Source: Parvularcula sp. BBD 1991-13
GTDB taxonomy: Bacteria; Pseudomonadota; Alphaproteobacteria; Caulobacterales; Parvularculaceae
DNA: 64,000 nt
Direction: 5' to 3'
Assembly (NCBI GenBank): GCA_001657385.1
Contig: LYSZ01000009.1
Span: 1 to 64,000 of the forward strand
Part shown: in pieces, positions 9,000 to 17,218 of the stretch
Position numbering within the stretch: position 1 is the first letter of the stretch
Layout of the letters: every line of letters begins with the position of its first letter
Program-made: the position numbers and the translations under genes
Notes under the pieces: model-generated
Database searches by the model: none
Seen by the model: only the letters and a program-made list of their open reading frames with translations
What the model was told of the DNA's origin: nothing

Positions 9000-11054
9000 C
9001 TAGGACGCGAAGCGCTTGCGCACGCGCCCCATGGCCATCAACGGGAAATAATGCCGGTACAGATTATAATTGATCATGAAAGCCCTGGAAAGCTCCGCCC
9101 CCTGCTTCAGGCGCTCCTCCAGCAGCGGGTCGCCGAGCTTGATCGTCGCGCCGACGCCGTAGCCCGGAAAGCCCGTCCCGGTGTATTCAGGCTCGTCCCA
9201 GGAGCCGTCCCGCTGACGTTCCAGAAGGAACTGCACGCCGTCCGCGATGGCTTTTTCATCTTTGCCGCGGTCCGCCGCGGCCAGCGCCATCAGCGCCCAG
9301 GCCGTCTGCGAGGCGGTTGACGCGCCGACGGCTTTCTTGTCCGCCTCCATGTAGGAGGCGCAGCTTTCGCCCCAGCCGCCGTCGTCGTTCTGTACAGAGA
9401 CGACCCAGTCGGCGGCCTTCTGGACATAGGGCTGGCTCATATCCTCGCCGACAGCCTCCAGCGCCGGCAGCACCGCGCCCGCGCCGTAGATATAGTTGAC
9501 GCCCCAGCGGCCGAACCACGACCCGTCGTCTTCCTGCTCGGCCTTGAGATAGTCGAGCGCGTGGACCATGGCCGGGTGCGACTTGCCGAGCCCGAGCTTG
9601 CCGAAAGCCTCGACGACATGCGCGGTGACGTCCACCGACGGGGGATCGAGCGCCTCGCCGAAATCGCAGAACGGGATCTTGGTCAGGATGGCCTTGTCGT
9701 TGTCCTTGTCGAACGCGCCCCAGCCGCCGCTTTTCGACTGCATGCCGATCAGCCAGTTGACGCCGCGATGGATCGCCTGCTCGACGCCCTTCTCGCGCCA
9801 GGCGGGGTCGGCGCGGAACGGCGCCAGCGCGATCAGGGCGACGGCGGTGTCGTCCGTATCGGGATAGAAATAATTCTTGTACTCGAAGGCCCAGCCGCCG
9901 GGCTCGAGGTCGGGACATTTCACCGACCAGTCGCCGCGGCGCAGGACCTGCTGGTCGAGGAGCCAGTCGAGAGCCCTGTCGATCTCTTCCCTGCGCGCGT
10001 CGTTGAGGCCGCAATCGTCGAAGGCGAGCAGGGTCAGAACCGTGTCCCAGACCGGGCTGGTCGACGCCTGGACCCAGGAGGCATCGCCGATATCGACCCG
10101 CCAGCGCGGGTCGTCCAGGGCCGCAAGTCCCTTGGCGACGACCGGATGGTCGAGCGCATAGCCTTCGTTGCAGAGGGCCATCAGGGAATAGATCCAGGGC
10201 GGCTGGATGCCGCCCCAGACGCCGTCCGCATCCTGATGGCGAATGATCCATTCCAGCGCGCGCTTGACCGCGGCGCCGCGAAACAGGCCGACGCCGACGC
10301 GCTCGCCGAACCCCTGGATCGCGTGCAGCGCCTTGTCCGCCGTGCGGAAAAAACGGTCCCAGAAATCCGCGTCCGGCTTTTCCGGCAGCTCGTAGTCGAA
10401 CCGCTCGCGCCCTTCGGGAAACAACTCGTCGAGGCGCCGCTCCGGCGGCAACGGACGAGACGGGCGGCGCGCCGACAGGACCGCGATCGGCATCAGCGTC
10501 GCGCGCGCCCACTGGGCGAAATTGTAGATCGAGAACGGGAACCATGTCGGGAAATAGATCACTTCCGGGGGCACGTTCGGGGTCCGCGCCCACGGCCATT
10601 CGCCGATCAGCGCCAGCCAGTAGCGGGTGAACACCCGTACGTTGCGCAGCCCGCCTTTCGCCATGATCCACGCGCGGGCCTTCGCCATGTGCGGCGCGTC
10701 CGGCGCGTCCCCGACGGAGCGCAGGGCGGCGTAAGCCTCGACGGTGGTGTTGACGTCGCCCGCCGGCGCGCCGTGGTAGATCCGCCAGGCGCCGTCCTCG
10801 TGCTGGGTCTTTCTCAGGGACGCGGCGAGCCGCGGGCGCAGCGGGTGATCCTCCAGTCCCATGAACCACAGGGCGAGGGTCCATTCCGCCTCCATGCAGG
10901 CGTTCGATTCCAGCCGGCCGACCCAGTAGCCTTCGGGCTTTTGCCGCTTGCCGAGCCAGTCGGCAGCCTCGGCGATGGATGCGGTGAGCTGGCGGTTGAA
11001 ATTCGACGGCGCCTCGCCCGGCCCTTGCGCTCCGCCGCTTTCCTGATCAAACAT
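9000..11054 (-). CDS. shc: Squalene-hopene cyclase
   Basis: A 684-residue cyclase of normal length that converts squalene to hopene/hopanol, precursors of hopanoid membrane lipids. The protonating motif D399-T-D-D402 is seen in 'YPDTDDTAVA'. Several QW repeats are visible (for example 'QKPEGYW', 'QDADGVWGG', 'QSKSGGWGAFD', 'QNDDGGWGES'). It is a monotopic inner-membrane enzyme. The family variant is DTDD rather than the textbook DVDD. Start is ATG 11054 behind AGGA. Other hopanoid genes (hpn) are not in the window. It is divergently arranged with the CoA ligase, sharing 107 bp. Confidence 0.96.
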   Translation of the reverse strand: MFDQESGGAQGPGEAPSNFNRQLTASIAEAADWLGKRQKPEGYWVGRLESNACMEAEWTLALWFMGLEDHPLRPRLAASLRKTQHEDGAWRIYHGAPAGDVNTTVEAYAALRSVGDAPDAPHMAKARAWIMAKGGLRNVRVFTRYWLALIGEWPWARTPNVPPEVIYFPTWFPFSIYNFAQWARATLMPIAVLSARRPSRPLPPERRLDELFPEGRERFDYELPEKPDADFWDRFFRTADKALHAIQGFGERVGVGLFRGAAVKRALEWIIRHQDADGVWGGIQPPWIYSLMALCNEGYALDHPVVAKGLAALDDPRWRVDIGDASWVQASTSPVWDTVLTLLAFDDCGLNDARREEIDRALDWLLDQQVLRRGDWSVKCPDLEPGGWAFEYKNYFYPDTDDTAVALIALAPFRADPAWREKGVEQAIHRGVNWLIGMQSKSGGWGAFDKDNDKAILTKIPFCDFGEALDPPSVDVTAHVVEAFGKLGLGKSHPAMVHALDYLKAEQEDDGSWFGRWGVNYIYGAGAVLPALEAVGEDMSQPYVQKAADWVVSVQNDDGGWGESCASYMEADKKAVGASTASQTAWALMALAAADRGKDEKAIADGVQFLLERQRDGSWDEPEYTGTGFPGYGVGATIKLGDPLLEERLKQGAELSRAFMINYNLYRHYFPLMAMGRVRKRFAS

Positions 11055-11161
11055 GGCGATCCTGTCTTGTCGACCCCGATAGATGTGCCCTGATGGATAT
11101 GCCGGGCCTTATATGGCGAGAGCCGACCCGGCGCCATGGGCGCGCTGCGGATTTGTAACGT

Positions 11162-12754
11162 ATGACCGCACCGAACGGCAATTTTTACGTCCTGTTGCGC
11201 GCGCGCGGCCTGCGCGCCGGAGAGGCCCCGTGCCTTACCGTCGGCGCATGGGAAAGCCTCTCCTACCGGGCGCTGCACGCCATGGCGGCGCAGATGGCCG
11301 ACGTGCTGGCGAGCGCCGGGTTGCGCCCCGGGGACCGGGTCGTCGCGCAGGTTGAAAAATCCGTCGCCAATGTCGCTTTGTATCTCGGCGCGCTGTTCGC
11401 CGGCGGCGTCTATGTGCCGCTCAACACCGGCTATACCGCCGAGGAGACCGCCTATTTTCTCGGCGACGCGGCGCCCGCCGTGTTCGTGTGCGATCCCGGG
11501 CGGCTGGCGGAGCTTTCGCCGCATGCGCGGCAGGCCGGGGTCGGGACCGTCTTCACCCTTGACCGGGAAGGCGGCGGCGAGCTGATCGACGCGGCGCGGC
11601 GCGCGCCCTGCGACACGGTCGTCGCGCAGCGCGGGGAGGACGATCTCGCCGCCATTCTCTACACCTCCGGCACCACGGGCCGTTCCAAGGGGGCGATGCT
11701 GACCCATGGCAACCTCGCCTCCAACGCCGTCGCCCTCAACCGCCTGTGGGGATTTTCGTCCGATGACGTTCTTCTGCACGCGCTGCCGGTTTTCCACATC
11801 CATGGCCTCTTCGTCGCGCTGCATGTCGCCATGTTGTCGGGTTGCGAAATCCTGTTTCACAAAAGCTTCGACACCGGCGCGGTCCGGGAGAGCCTCGCGC
11901 GCGCCACGGTGATGATGGGCGTGCCGACATTTTATGCGCGCCTTCTCGCCCGCGATGATTTCCGCCGGGAGGACGCGGCGCATATGCGGCTCTTCATCTC
12001 CGGTTCGGCGCCGCTGACGCAAGAGACGTTCAACGCGTTCGAAGCGCGCACGGGCCATCGCATTCTGGAGCGCTACGGCATGTCGGAAGCGGGCATGATT
12101 GCGTCAAACCCGCTGGACGAGGAACAGCAGGGGACGCAGGACGGGGCGAGCAACGGGGCGCGCCGCGCCGGCACGGTGGGCTTTCCCCTGCCGGGCGTGT
12201 CGGTCAGAATCGCGCCGCCGGACGAAGGGTCCGCTGCCTCGGCGCAGGCCCCGACGGATGCGGCGCCCGGCGCGACGCCTCCGCCCGGCGAGGTGGAAAT
12301 CAAAGGGCCGAACGTTTTCAAGGGCTATTGGCGCAATCCTGAGAAAACGGCTGAAGCGTTCACGCCAGACGGGTACTTCAGAACCGGCGACATCGGCATG
12401 TTGGACGGGGACGGACGGCTTTGCCTAGTCGGGCGCGCCAAGGATCTCATTATCGCCGGCGGCTACAACATCTATCCGAAGGAAATCGAGCAGGTTCTCG
12501 ACGCCCTGCCCGGCGTCGCCGAAAGCGCCGTTGTCGGCGCGCCCCACCCGGATCTGGGCGAAGGGGCGATCGCGGTTCTGGTCGCGGCGGGCGATCCGCC
12601 CACGGACGACGAGATCGCCGCGGCGCTGTCGCGTCTCGCCCGGTTCAAGCGCCCGCGCCGGCTTTATTATGTCGACGCCCTGCCGCGCAACGCCATGGGC
12701 AAGGTGCAAAAGCACCTGCTGCGCGCGACCTACAGGGAGGCGTTCAGCGCCTAG
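11162..12754 (+). CDS. AMP-forming acyl-CoA ligase, malonyl-CoA synthetase (MatB)-like
   Basis: A 530-residue ANL-superfamily adenylating enzyme. The P-loop 'YTSGTTGRSKGAML' lies near residue 167, followed by 'HALPVFHIHGLFVALH', which is typical of MatB-type malonyl-CoA synthetases. 'ERYGMSEAGM' (A5), 'YFRTGDIG' (A7) and C-terminal 'NAMGKVQKH' with the catalytic Lys (A10) are intact. Between A5 and A7 there is an Ala/Pro-rich insertion of about 25 residues ('SAASAQAPTDAAPG'), which is unusual. The likely product is malonyl- or methylmalonyl-CoA from the free diacid, but other short acids are possible. The TAG stop begins repeat copy B. Confidence 0.85.
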   Translation: MTAPNGNFYVLLRARGLRAGEAPCLTVGAWESLSYRALHAMAAQMADVLASAGLRPGDRVVAQVEKSVANVALYLGALFAGGVYVPLNTGYTAEETAYFLGDAAPAVFVCDPGRLAELSPHARQAGVGTVFTLDREGGGELIDAARRAPCDTVVAQRGEDDLAAILYTSGTTGRSKGAMLTHGNLASNAVALNRLWGFSSDDVLLHALPVFHIHGLFVALHVAMLSGCEILFHKSFDTGAVRESLARATVMMGVPTFYARLLARDDFRREDAAHMRLFISGSAPLTQETFNAFEARTGHRILERYGMSEAGMIASNPLDEEQQGTQDGASNGARRAGTVGFPLPGVSVRIAPPDEGSAASAQAPTDAAPGATPPPGEVEIKGPNVFKGYWRNPEKTAEAFTPDGYFRTGDIGMLDGDGRLCLVGRAKDLIIAGGYNIYPKEIEQVLDALPGVAESAVVGAPHPDLGEGAIAVLVAAGDPPTDDEIAAALSRLARFKRPRRLYYVDALPRNAMGKVQKHLLRATYREAFSA

Positions 12755-12777
12755 AACCCATTGCGTTCAACGCGACT
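12752..12777 (+). repeat. Stop-codon-associated hairpin repeat, copy B
   Basis: It begins with the TAG stop of the CoA ligase, then six bases, then the core TTGCGTTCAACGCGA (12761-12775), in the same register as copies A and C. The opposite-strand GNAT gene reads into it; its TGA stop (12767-12769) and last few codons come from the element. Confidence 0.82.
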
Positions 12778-13324
12778 GACCATTGGCGCCGGCGCGGTCC
12801 CGATAAAACAACAGGACGTCCTCGTCGTGATAGCGGGCGAGGCCCGAGCGCGCGAAGCCGACCTTTTCCGCCACCCGCACGGAGGCCGCGTTGTCCTTGC
12901 CGATGATGCAGGACAGGCGCGCGGCGTCGAAAAAGCCGTCCCCCCAGGCGATCGCAGCCCGCACCGCCTCCGTCGCATAACCCCTGCCCTGCGCGGCGGG
13001 GGCGAGCGCCCACCCCATTTCCGGCGCGTCGTGCAGGCTCGGTTCGATGACCCGTTTGAACCGGCCGAACCCCGCTTCGCCGACGGCGCGCCCGGTGTCC
13101 TTTTCCTCCACGACCCAGTAGCCGAACCCCAGGGCCGCCCAGTGGCCGATCATGCGCAGGAACTTCGTCCACGTATCTTCCTCGCTGCGCGGCGTCCCGC
13201 CGATATGGCGCGTCACCGCCGGGTCGGCCCACATGGAAACGAAGAACGCGAAATCGTCGAGCGTGCGCCCGCGCAGGCGCAGCCGCTCGGTTTCGATCAC
13301 CGGTGCGAGCGCGTCGAGCCGCAT
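12767..13324 (-). CDS. GNAT family N-acetyltransferase (RimJ/RimL type)
   Basis: A 185-residue acetyl-CoA-dependent N-acetyltransferase. It starts 'ETERLRLRGRTLDDF', as RimJ/RimL-like proteins do, and has the acetyl-CoA pyrophosphate-binding motif 'AAQGRGYATEAVRA' (about residues 114-127) and 'NAASVRVAEKVGF' near the end. The substrate is unknown. Its ATG overlaps the DUF885 stop by one base (TGATG), so the two genes form a coupled unit. The last residues (GQSR) and the stop codon lie inside repeat copy B, suggesting the element has redefined the C-terminus. Confidence 0.88.
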   Translation of the reverse strand: MRLDALAPVIETERLRLRGRTLDDFAFFVSMWADPAVTRHIGGTPRSEEDTWTKFLRMIGHWAALGFGYWVVEEKDTGRAVGEAGFGRFKRVIEPSLHDAPEMGWALAPAAQGRGYATEAVRAAIAWGDGFFDAARLSCIIGKDNAASVRVAEKVGFARSGLARYHDEDVLLFYRDRAGANGQSR

Positions 13325-15198
13325 CAGCGCGTTTTCGCCGCGGCGATATAGGCGTCGATTTCCGTACGCAGCATTTCCAGCGGCAGGCCGCCATTGACCA
13401 GCACCGCGTCATGGAAATCGCGAATGTCGAAGGCCTCGCCAAGCTCGCGCTCGGCCTTGCGGCGAAGCTCCCAGATGGTCAGCTCGCCCATCTTGTAGGC
13501 GAGCGCCTGCCCCGGCCAGGCGATGTAGCGGTCGACTTCCGTCTGCACATTATGCAGCGAGAGCGCGGTGTTGGAGGCGAGGTAGTCGATGGCGCGCTCG
13601 CGCGTCCAGCCCTTCGCGTGCAGGCCGGTGTCGATCACCAGCCTGCAGGCGCGCCACATCTCGTAGGAAAGACGGCCGAAATCGTCATAGGGCGTCTGGT
13701 AGAAATCCATCTCCACGCCCAGCTTTTCCGCGTAGAGCGCCCAGCCCTCGCCGAAGGCGTGGGGATAGAACTGCGCGCGGAAGGCCGGCGCGCCTTCGAT
13801 CTCCAGCGCCAGGGCGATCTGCAGATGGTGCCCGGGGACCGCCTCGTGCAGGGTCAGCGCCGGCAGCGCATAGAGCGGGCGCTTGTCGAGGTTGTAGGTG
13901 TTGACCCAGTACTGGCCGCCGCGCGCCGCGTCGAGGGGCGCGCCGACATAGCGCCCGGTGGTGTAGTTGGGGGCGATTTCCGCCGGCACGGGCTCGACCG
14001 AATAGGGCTGGCGCGGCAGGGTCCGGAAATAGCCGGGCAGCCGGCCGTCCGCGTCCTTGGCCAGCCACGCCGCGCGCTCCAGCAGCGCCTCGGGGGTCCG
14101 GGCGTAGAACTGTTCATCCGTACGCAGAAAGTCCAGAAAGGCGCTGAAATCGCCGCGGAACCCGGTCTCGCGGATCACCGCGTTCATCTCCGCGCGGATC
14201 CGCGCCACCTCCCTGAGGCCGATGGCGTGGATCTCATCGGCGGTGACGTCGTCCAGCGTGGTGTAGTAGCGGACCAGCGCCTCGTAATACGCCTCCCCGT
14301 CCGGCAGGCCGTCGGCGCCGACGCTGTCGCGCGCGGCCGGGGCGTATTCCTCGCGCATGAAGTCGTAAAGCCGCGAAAAGGCCGGGATGACGTCGTCCGT
14401 CAGGAGCGCGTTCGCCCGCCTTTTCAGCGCCTTGCGCCGGCGCGCCGGGATTGTCTCGGGGATCGCGTTGAACGGCTCATACAATGGATGCGCCGCGGCG
14501 TTGTCCTTTATCTGCGCCGCGAATGACGGCAGGATGTTGTCCATGATCTCGCGCGGCTGGGTGAAGCCGTCGGCGAGACCGCGGCGCATGTTCTCGATAT
14601 GCTGATCGATGTAGCCCGGCATCGCCTCGAGCCGCGCGAGGTAGTCCGTATAGTCCTTTTCGTTGCGGAACGGGGCGGCGCTGACGACATAGCCGACATC
14701 GTTGTGGAAACCGCTGTCGGCGAGAAACGGAATGCGCCAGGGATCGAACGCGGCGAGGGCGAGGTCGTGCCTGAGGATGAACGCCATCAGATCCGCGTTG
14801 CGCCGGTCCGCCGGGGACAGGGCCGCGCGGTCGAGCGCTTCGAGCCGCGCCATGAAGTCCGCGCGGGCCTCGTTGAGCCTCGCGTAATCGGCGGGCGCGA
14901 CCTGCGGCAGGCGGTCGTTATAGGCGAACTCCCCTGAGGTCGTCGCCAGGAACGGGTCGGCGCGCATCTCGCTGGCCCAGTACGCCTCGAACAGCGCCCG
15001 GGCCGTCTCGCCGGCGCTTGCTTGCGGCGCCTGGCCGTCCGACTGAGCCAGGGCGCCGGCGATGGTAACGCCCAAGCCTGCGCCCAGGTTTGCGCTCAGG
15101 TTTGCGCCCAGGTCCGCATCGGGGCCCGCACCCGGTCCTGCATACGAGCCCGCAAAGATCCACAACGCCGCGCAGGCGCCCGCCATCAGTTTTTTCAT
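13324..15198 (-). CDS. DUF885 family protein, predicted exported peptidase
   Basis: A 624-residue DUF885 protein of normal size. 'LTLHEAVPGHHLQ' (about residue 450) gives the zinc-site pattern HExxxGHH, and 'AFGEGWALYAE' follows; both are hallmarks of the family, which is thought to be metallopeptidase-like. The start at 15198 (MKKLMAG) is chosen for the GGGAGGG site and for the hydrophobic signal peptide behind it; a longer frame is possible. Just after the signal peptide lies a low-complexity Gly/Ala/Leu/Asp segment encoded by degenerate 12-nt repeats. It is coupled to the downstream GNAT gene. The substrate is unknown. Confidence 0.88.
   Translation of the reverse strand: MKKLMAGACAALWIFAGSYAGPGAGPDADLGANLSANLGAGLGVTIAGALAQSDGQAPQASAGETARALFEAYWASEMRADPFLATTSGEFAYNDRLPQVAPADYARLNEARADFMARLEALDRAALSPADRRNADLMAFILRHDLALAAFDPWRIPFLADSGFHNDVGYVVSAAPFRNEKDYTDYLARLEAMPGYIDQHIENMRRGLADGFTQPREIMDNILPSFAAQIKDNAAAHPLYEPFNAIPETIPARRRKALKRRANALLTDDVIPAFSRLYDFMREEYAPAARDSVGADGLPDGEAYYEALVRYYTTLDDVTADEIHAIGLREVARIRAEMNAVIRETGFRGDFSAFLDFLRTDEQFYARTPEALLERAAWLAKDADGRLPGYFRTLPRQPYSVEPVPAEIAPNYTTGRYVGAPLDAARGGQYWVNTYNLDKRPLYALPALTLHEAVPGHHLQIALALEIEGAPAFRAQFYPHAFGEGWALYAEKLGVEMDFYQTPYDDFGRLSYEMWRACRLVIDTGLHAKGWTRERAIDYLASNTALSLHNVQTEVDRYIAWPGQALAYKMGELTIWELRRKAERELGEAFDIRDFHDAVLVNGGLPLEMLRTEIDAYIAAAKTR
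15071..15142. repeat. Six degenerate 12-nt tandem repeats inside DUF885 gene
   Basis: Units resembling CCCAGGTTTGCG run head to tail from 15071 to 15142 with increasing divergence to the right. They encode the low-complexity 'GANLSANLGAGLG' segment after the signal peptide and keep the frame at every unit. Confidence 0.85.
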
Positions 15199-15441
15199 CA
15201 CGCCCTCCCGCGCCGACGGCGCGTTCCGCTCCGGAAATACCATGTATGTCAGATCCGGCGCCACATTTCGACCGAGCGCTTGAAAAACCGGATGTTTTCC
15301 GCCGCTGACGGCCGTTTTCGCCGGTCCGGCCCCGCCGCCGCCGGCCGCGACCGGCGAATCGCACGCGCTTGTGAGGACGGCGGGACCCCGCTAGGTCATG
15401 GCCACGTCACATCGCCTGCTTAATACAGGCGGCGCTTTTTT

Positions 15442-16158
15442 ATGCAGCCGCGAGATCGCCTTCCTATGGTTACGTTCCGCCTTCCCGTTCCCGCAAGCCT
15501 TTTCGTCGCGGCGATGCTCGTTTTCGCCCCGGCCGCCCACGCCTTCGCCGACAGCGGGGCCGTCCAGAACGGGACTGATGAGAGCGGGACTGATGAAAGC
15601 GGGACTGGCGAGAGTGGACGCGGCGAAGGCGGCGGCGTCTTCAGCGAGGCGCGGATCGGTCTCGCCGCCCACGGGCTCGACCTCAACGGGGGCGAGCCCT
15701 CGCCCGAGGGGGGCGTCAACGTCTCCGCCGAACTCCTGTTCAAGTCGCCGGGCGTGTTCCGCTATATCCTTCAGCCGCGCCCCTTCGTGCACGGATCGCT
15801 GAACAGCCGCGGCGACACGAGCTTCTACGGCGTCGGCCTCGCCTGGGAGCAGCATGTGTTCCAGGATCGGGCCTTCGGCGAGATCGACTTCGGCGTCGCG
15901 CGCCATGACGGGGTGATCGACCTGCCGCCGCCGGACGACCCGGCGTTCGCCGAGACCGCCGCGAGCCGCAACCTTCTCGGCGCGCGCTATCTCTTCCGGG
16001 TCTCCGTCGGCGTCGGCTACCGGATCTCCGAGCGCTGGCGGGTGCAGGCGTTTTACGAACACCTCTCCAACGGCCAGATCCTCAACGGCGACAGCACCGA
16101 CCGCAATCAGGGCCTCGACAATGTGGGCGTGCGGATCGGCTACCGCTTCGGGGGGTAG
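15442..16158 (+). CDS. Acyloxyacyl hydrolase / PagL-like lipid A 3-O-deacylase
   Basis: A 238-residue exported beta-barrel. The signal peptide ends at 'AAHA'. The C-terminal signature 'FYEHLSNGQILNGDSTDRNQGLDNVGVRIGY' region carries the PagL His-x-Ser pair in 'HLSN' (about residue 208), and the protein ends in an aromatic barrel strand. PagL enzymes remove the 3-position acyl chain of lipid A in the outer membrane. The third triad acid is not obvious. Between signal and barrel lies a GTDES-type tandem repeat. Start 15442 has AGGCGGCG upstream; ATG 15466 is an alternative. The 3' end overlaps the opposite-strand membrane gene by 19 bp. Confidence 0.82.
   Translation: MQPRDRLPMVTFRLPVPASLFVAAMLVFAPAAHAFADSGAVQNGTDESGTDESGTGESGRGEGGGVFSEARIGLAAHGLDLNGGEPSPEGGVNVSAELLFKSPGVFRYILQPRPFVHGSLNSRGDTSFYGVGLAWEQHVFQDRAFGEIDFGVARHDGVIDLPPPDDPAFAETAASRNLLGARYLFRVSVGVGYRISERWRVQAFYEHLSNGQILNGDSTDRNQGLDNVGVRIGYRFGG
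15571..15630. repeat. Four 15-nt tandem repeats inside PagL-like gene
   Basis: GGGACTGATGAGAGC and three progressively diverged copies encode GTDES-GTDES-GTGES-GRGEG. The array sits directly behind the signal peptide. Confidence 0.9.
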
Positions 16159-16484
16159 CGCCGGCGCCACGCCCGCCAGGCGACGAGGGCGATCCCCGTC
16201 ACCGCCAGCGGCGAGGACACCGGCACGATCAGGTCGGCGACGGCCCGCGGCAGGTAAATGTCCGAAACCCCCTGATCCGGCGTTCCCGCCAGGCGGCGCG
16301 CCAGCGTCTGCAGCGGACACACGCAGCCATTGAGGACGAGGCAGGCGGCGATCCCGACCGTGAGGGCGACGGACGCATAAAGCCAGCGGTTTTCAATCCC
16401 CCGCACGCCGCAATAGAGGGTGTAGAGGATGCCCGCCGAGGCGGCGGCGAAAATCGCCGTATGCGCCAGTTTCAGCCAGACCAT
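16140..16484 (-). CDS. Small membrane protein, unknown
   Basis: A 114-residue protein with about three hydrophobic segments (about residues 5-27, 34-54 and 88-106) and the loop motif 'LNGCVCPLQTLARRL'. The paired cysteines in 'GCVC' face the same loop. I do not recognise a characterised family. The length and basic C-terminus 'RAWRRRYPPKR' suggest an inner-membrane protein. Its end overlaps the PagL-like gene by 19 bp tail to tail. The context gives no functional hint. Confidence 0.65.
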   Translation of the reverse strand: MVWLKLAHTAIFAAASAGILYTLYCGVRGIENRWLYASVALTVGIAACLVLNGCVCPLQTLARRLAGTPDQGVSDIYLPRAVADLIVPVSSPLAVTGIALVAWRAWRRRYPPKR

Positions 16485-16530
16485 GACCGTTGCCTATCAT
16501 GGGCGGCGTCCGCGGACCATGGCGCGCGGC

Positions 16531-16794
16531 CTAATCCTCGCTGAGCGGATGAAGCTCCTTCACGACCGCGTCGATGGCCCGGATCTGGCGGGTGATGATC
16601 ATGGACAGGCCGCCGGCGACGCGATCGTCCATGCGGTCCCGGCCGCCCGCGCCCTCGCGGGAGGATGCGGGCAGGGGCGATAAGGCCCGGAACGACGCGG
16701 CCTGGGCCGTGAGGGCGTAATCGAGGGCGGACAACTGGCAGGCGACGTCATTCAGCTTGTCGCACAGATCGAACGGGTTGGGGTCAGTCGTCAT
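16531..16794 (-). CDS. Small orphan protein, possible paralogue of 23189-23458
   Basis: An 87-residue cytosolic protein with no recognised domain. It begins 'MTTDPNPFDLCDKLNDVA', has a variable Gly/Arg-rich centre and ends with an amphipathic helix 'GLSMIITRQIRAIDAVVKEL'. The layout resembles the small protein at 23189-23458 ('DLFDIASELDV' and 'GLYLILRRQINRL'), suggesting distant paralogy. It is divergent from the HTH genes, separated by about 136 bp of AT-richer sequence. A partner or antisense role to the HTH regulators is only a guess. Confidence 0.55.
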   Translation of the reverse strand: MTTDPNPFDLCDKLNDVACQLSALDYALTAQAASFRALSPLPASSREGAGGRDRMDDRVAGGLSMIITRQIRAIDAVVKELHPLSED

Positions 16795-16930
16795 GGCGGT
16801 TTTCTCTTTCTGAATGAAACAACGGAGAAGGATTTGTCTTGAAGGCGGGAGATGTTTATTGCTTCACGCCGGAAGCGACTCGTCGAGAAGGCGTTGTCCC
16901 GTACGCGCCAAAAAACAAGATTTCAATTAT

Positions 16931-17218
16931 ATGAGTAATAAAACTTCAGAAATCAAGTTTTATGTTAAACATTATGGAGAAAAAGAGCCCATAACCCCCG
17001 CACAGTGCAGAGCGGCGCGAGGATTGCTGAATATGGATCAGGCGACGCTTGCCGAAGCCGCCGACGTGACACGAAACGTCGTCATCGATTTCGAGAGCGG
17101 CCGCCGCAAAACGATCAAGAAGAACCTCGCCGCGATCACCCGCGTCCTCGAAGAGGCGGGCGTCGAGTTCATCCCCGAAAACGGCGGCGGCCCCGGGCTT
17201 CGGCTGAAGAAAGAATGA
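16931..17218 (+). CDS. Single-module XRE-type HTH regulator
   Basis: A 95-residue DNA-binding protein with a short tail (MSNKTSEIKFYVKHYGEKE) followed by one HTH module beginning 'ITPAQCRAARGLL'. The module reads 'DQATLAEAADVTRNVVIDFE' and ends 'AGVEFIPENGGGPG'. The start at 16931 is chosen because the longer upstream frame is Arg/Cys-rich and unlike any regulator; there is no clear ribosome-binding site and the upstream sequence is AT-rich. Its stop overlaps the next gene by ATGA. It is probably a small autoregulator; the target is unknown. Confidence 0.8.
   Translation: MSNKTSEIKFYVKHYGEKEPITPAQCRAARGLLNMDQATLAEAADVTRNVVIDFESGRRKTIKKNLAAITRVLEEAGVEFIPENGGGPGLRLKKE

Noticed and set aside
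10814-12058. 414-codon frame antisense to the CoA ligase
   Set aside because: It is an Arg-rich shadow of the ligase and shc; no family resemblance.
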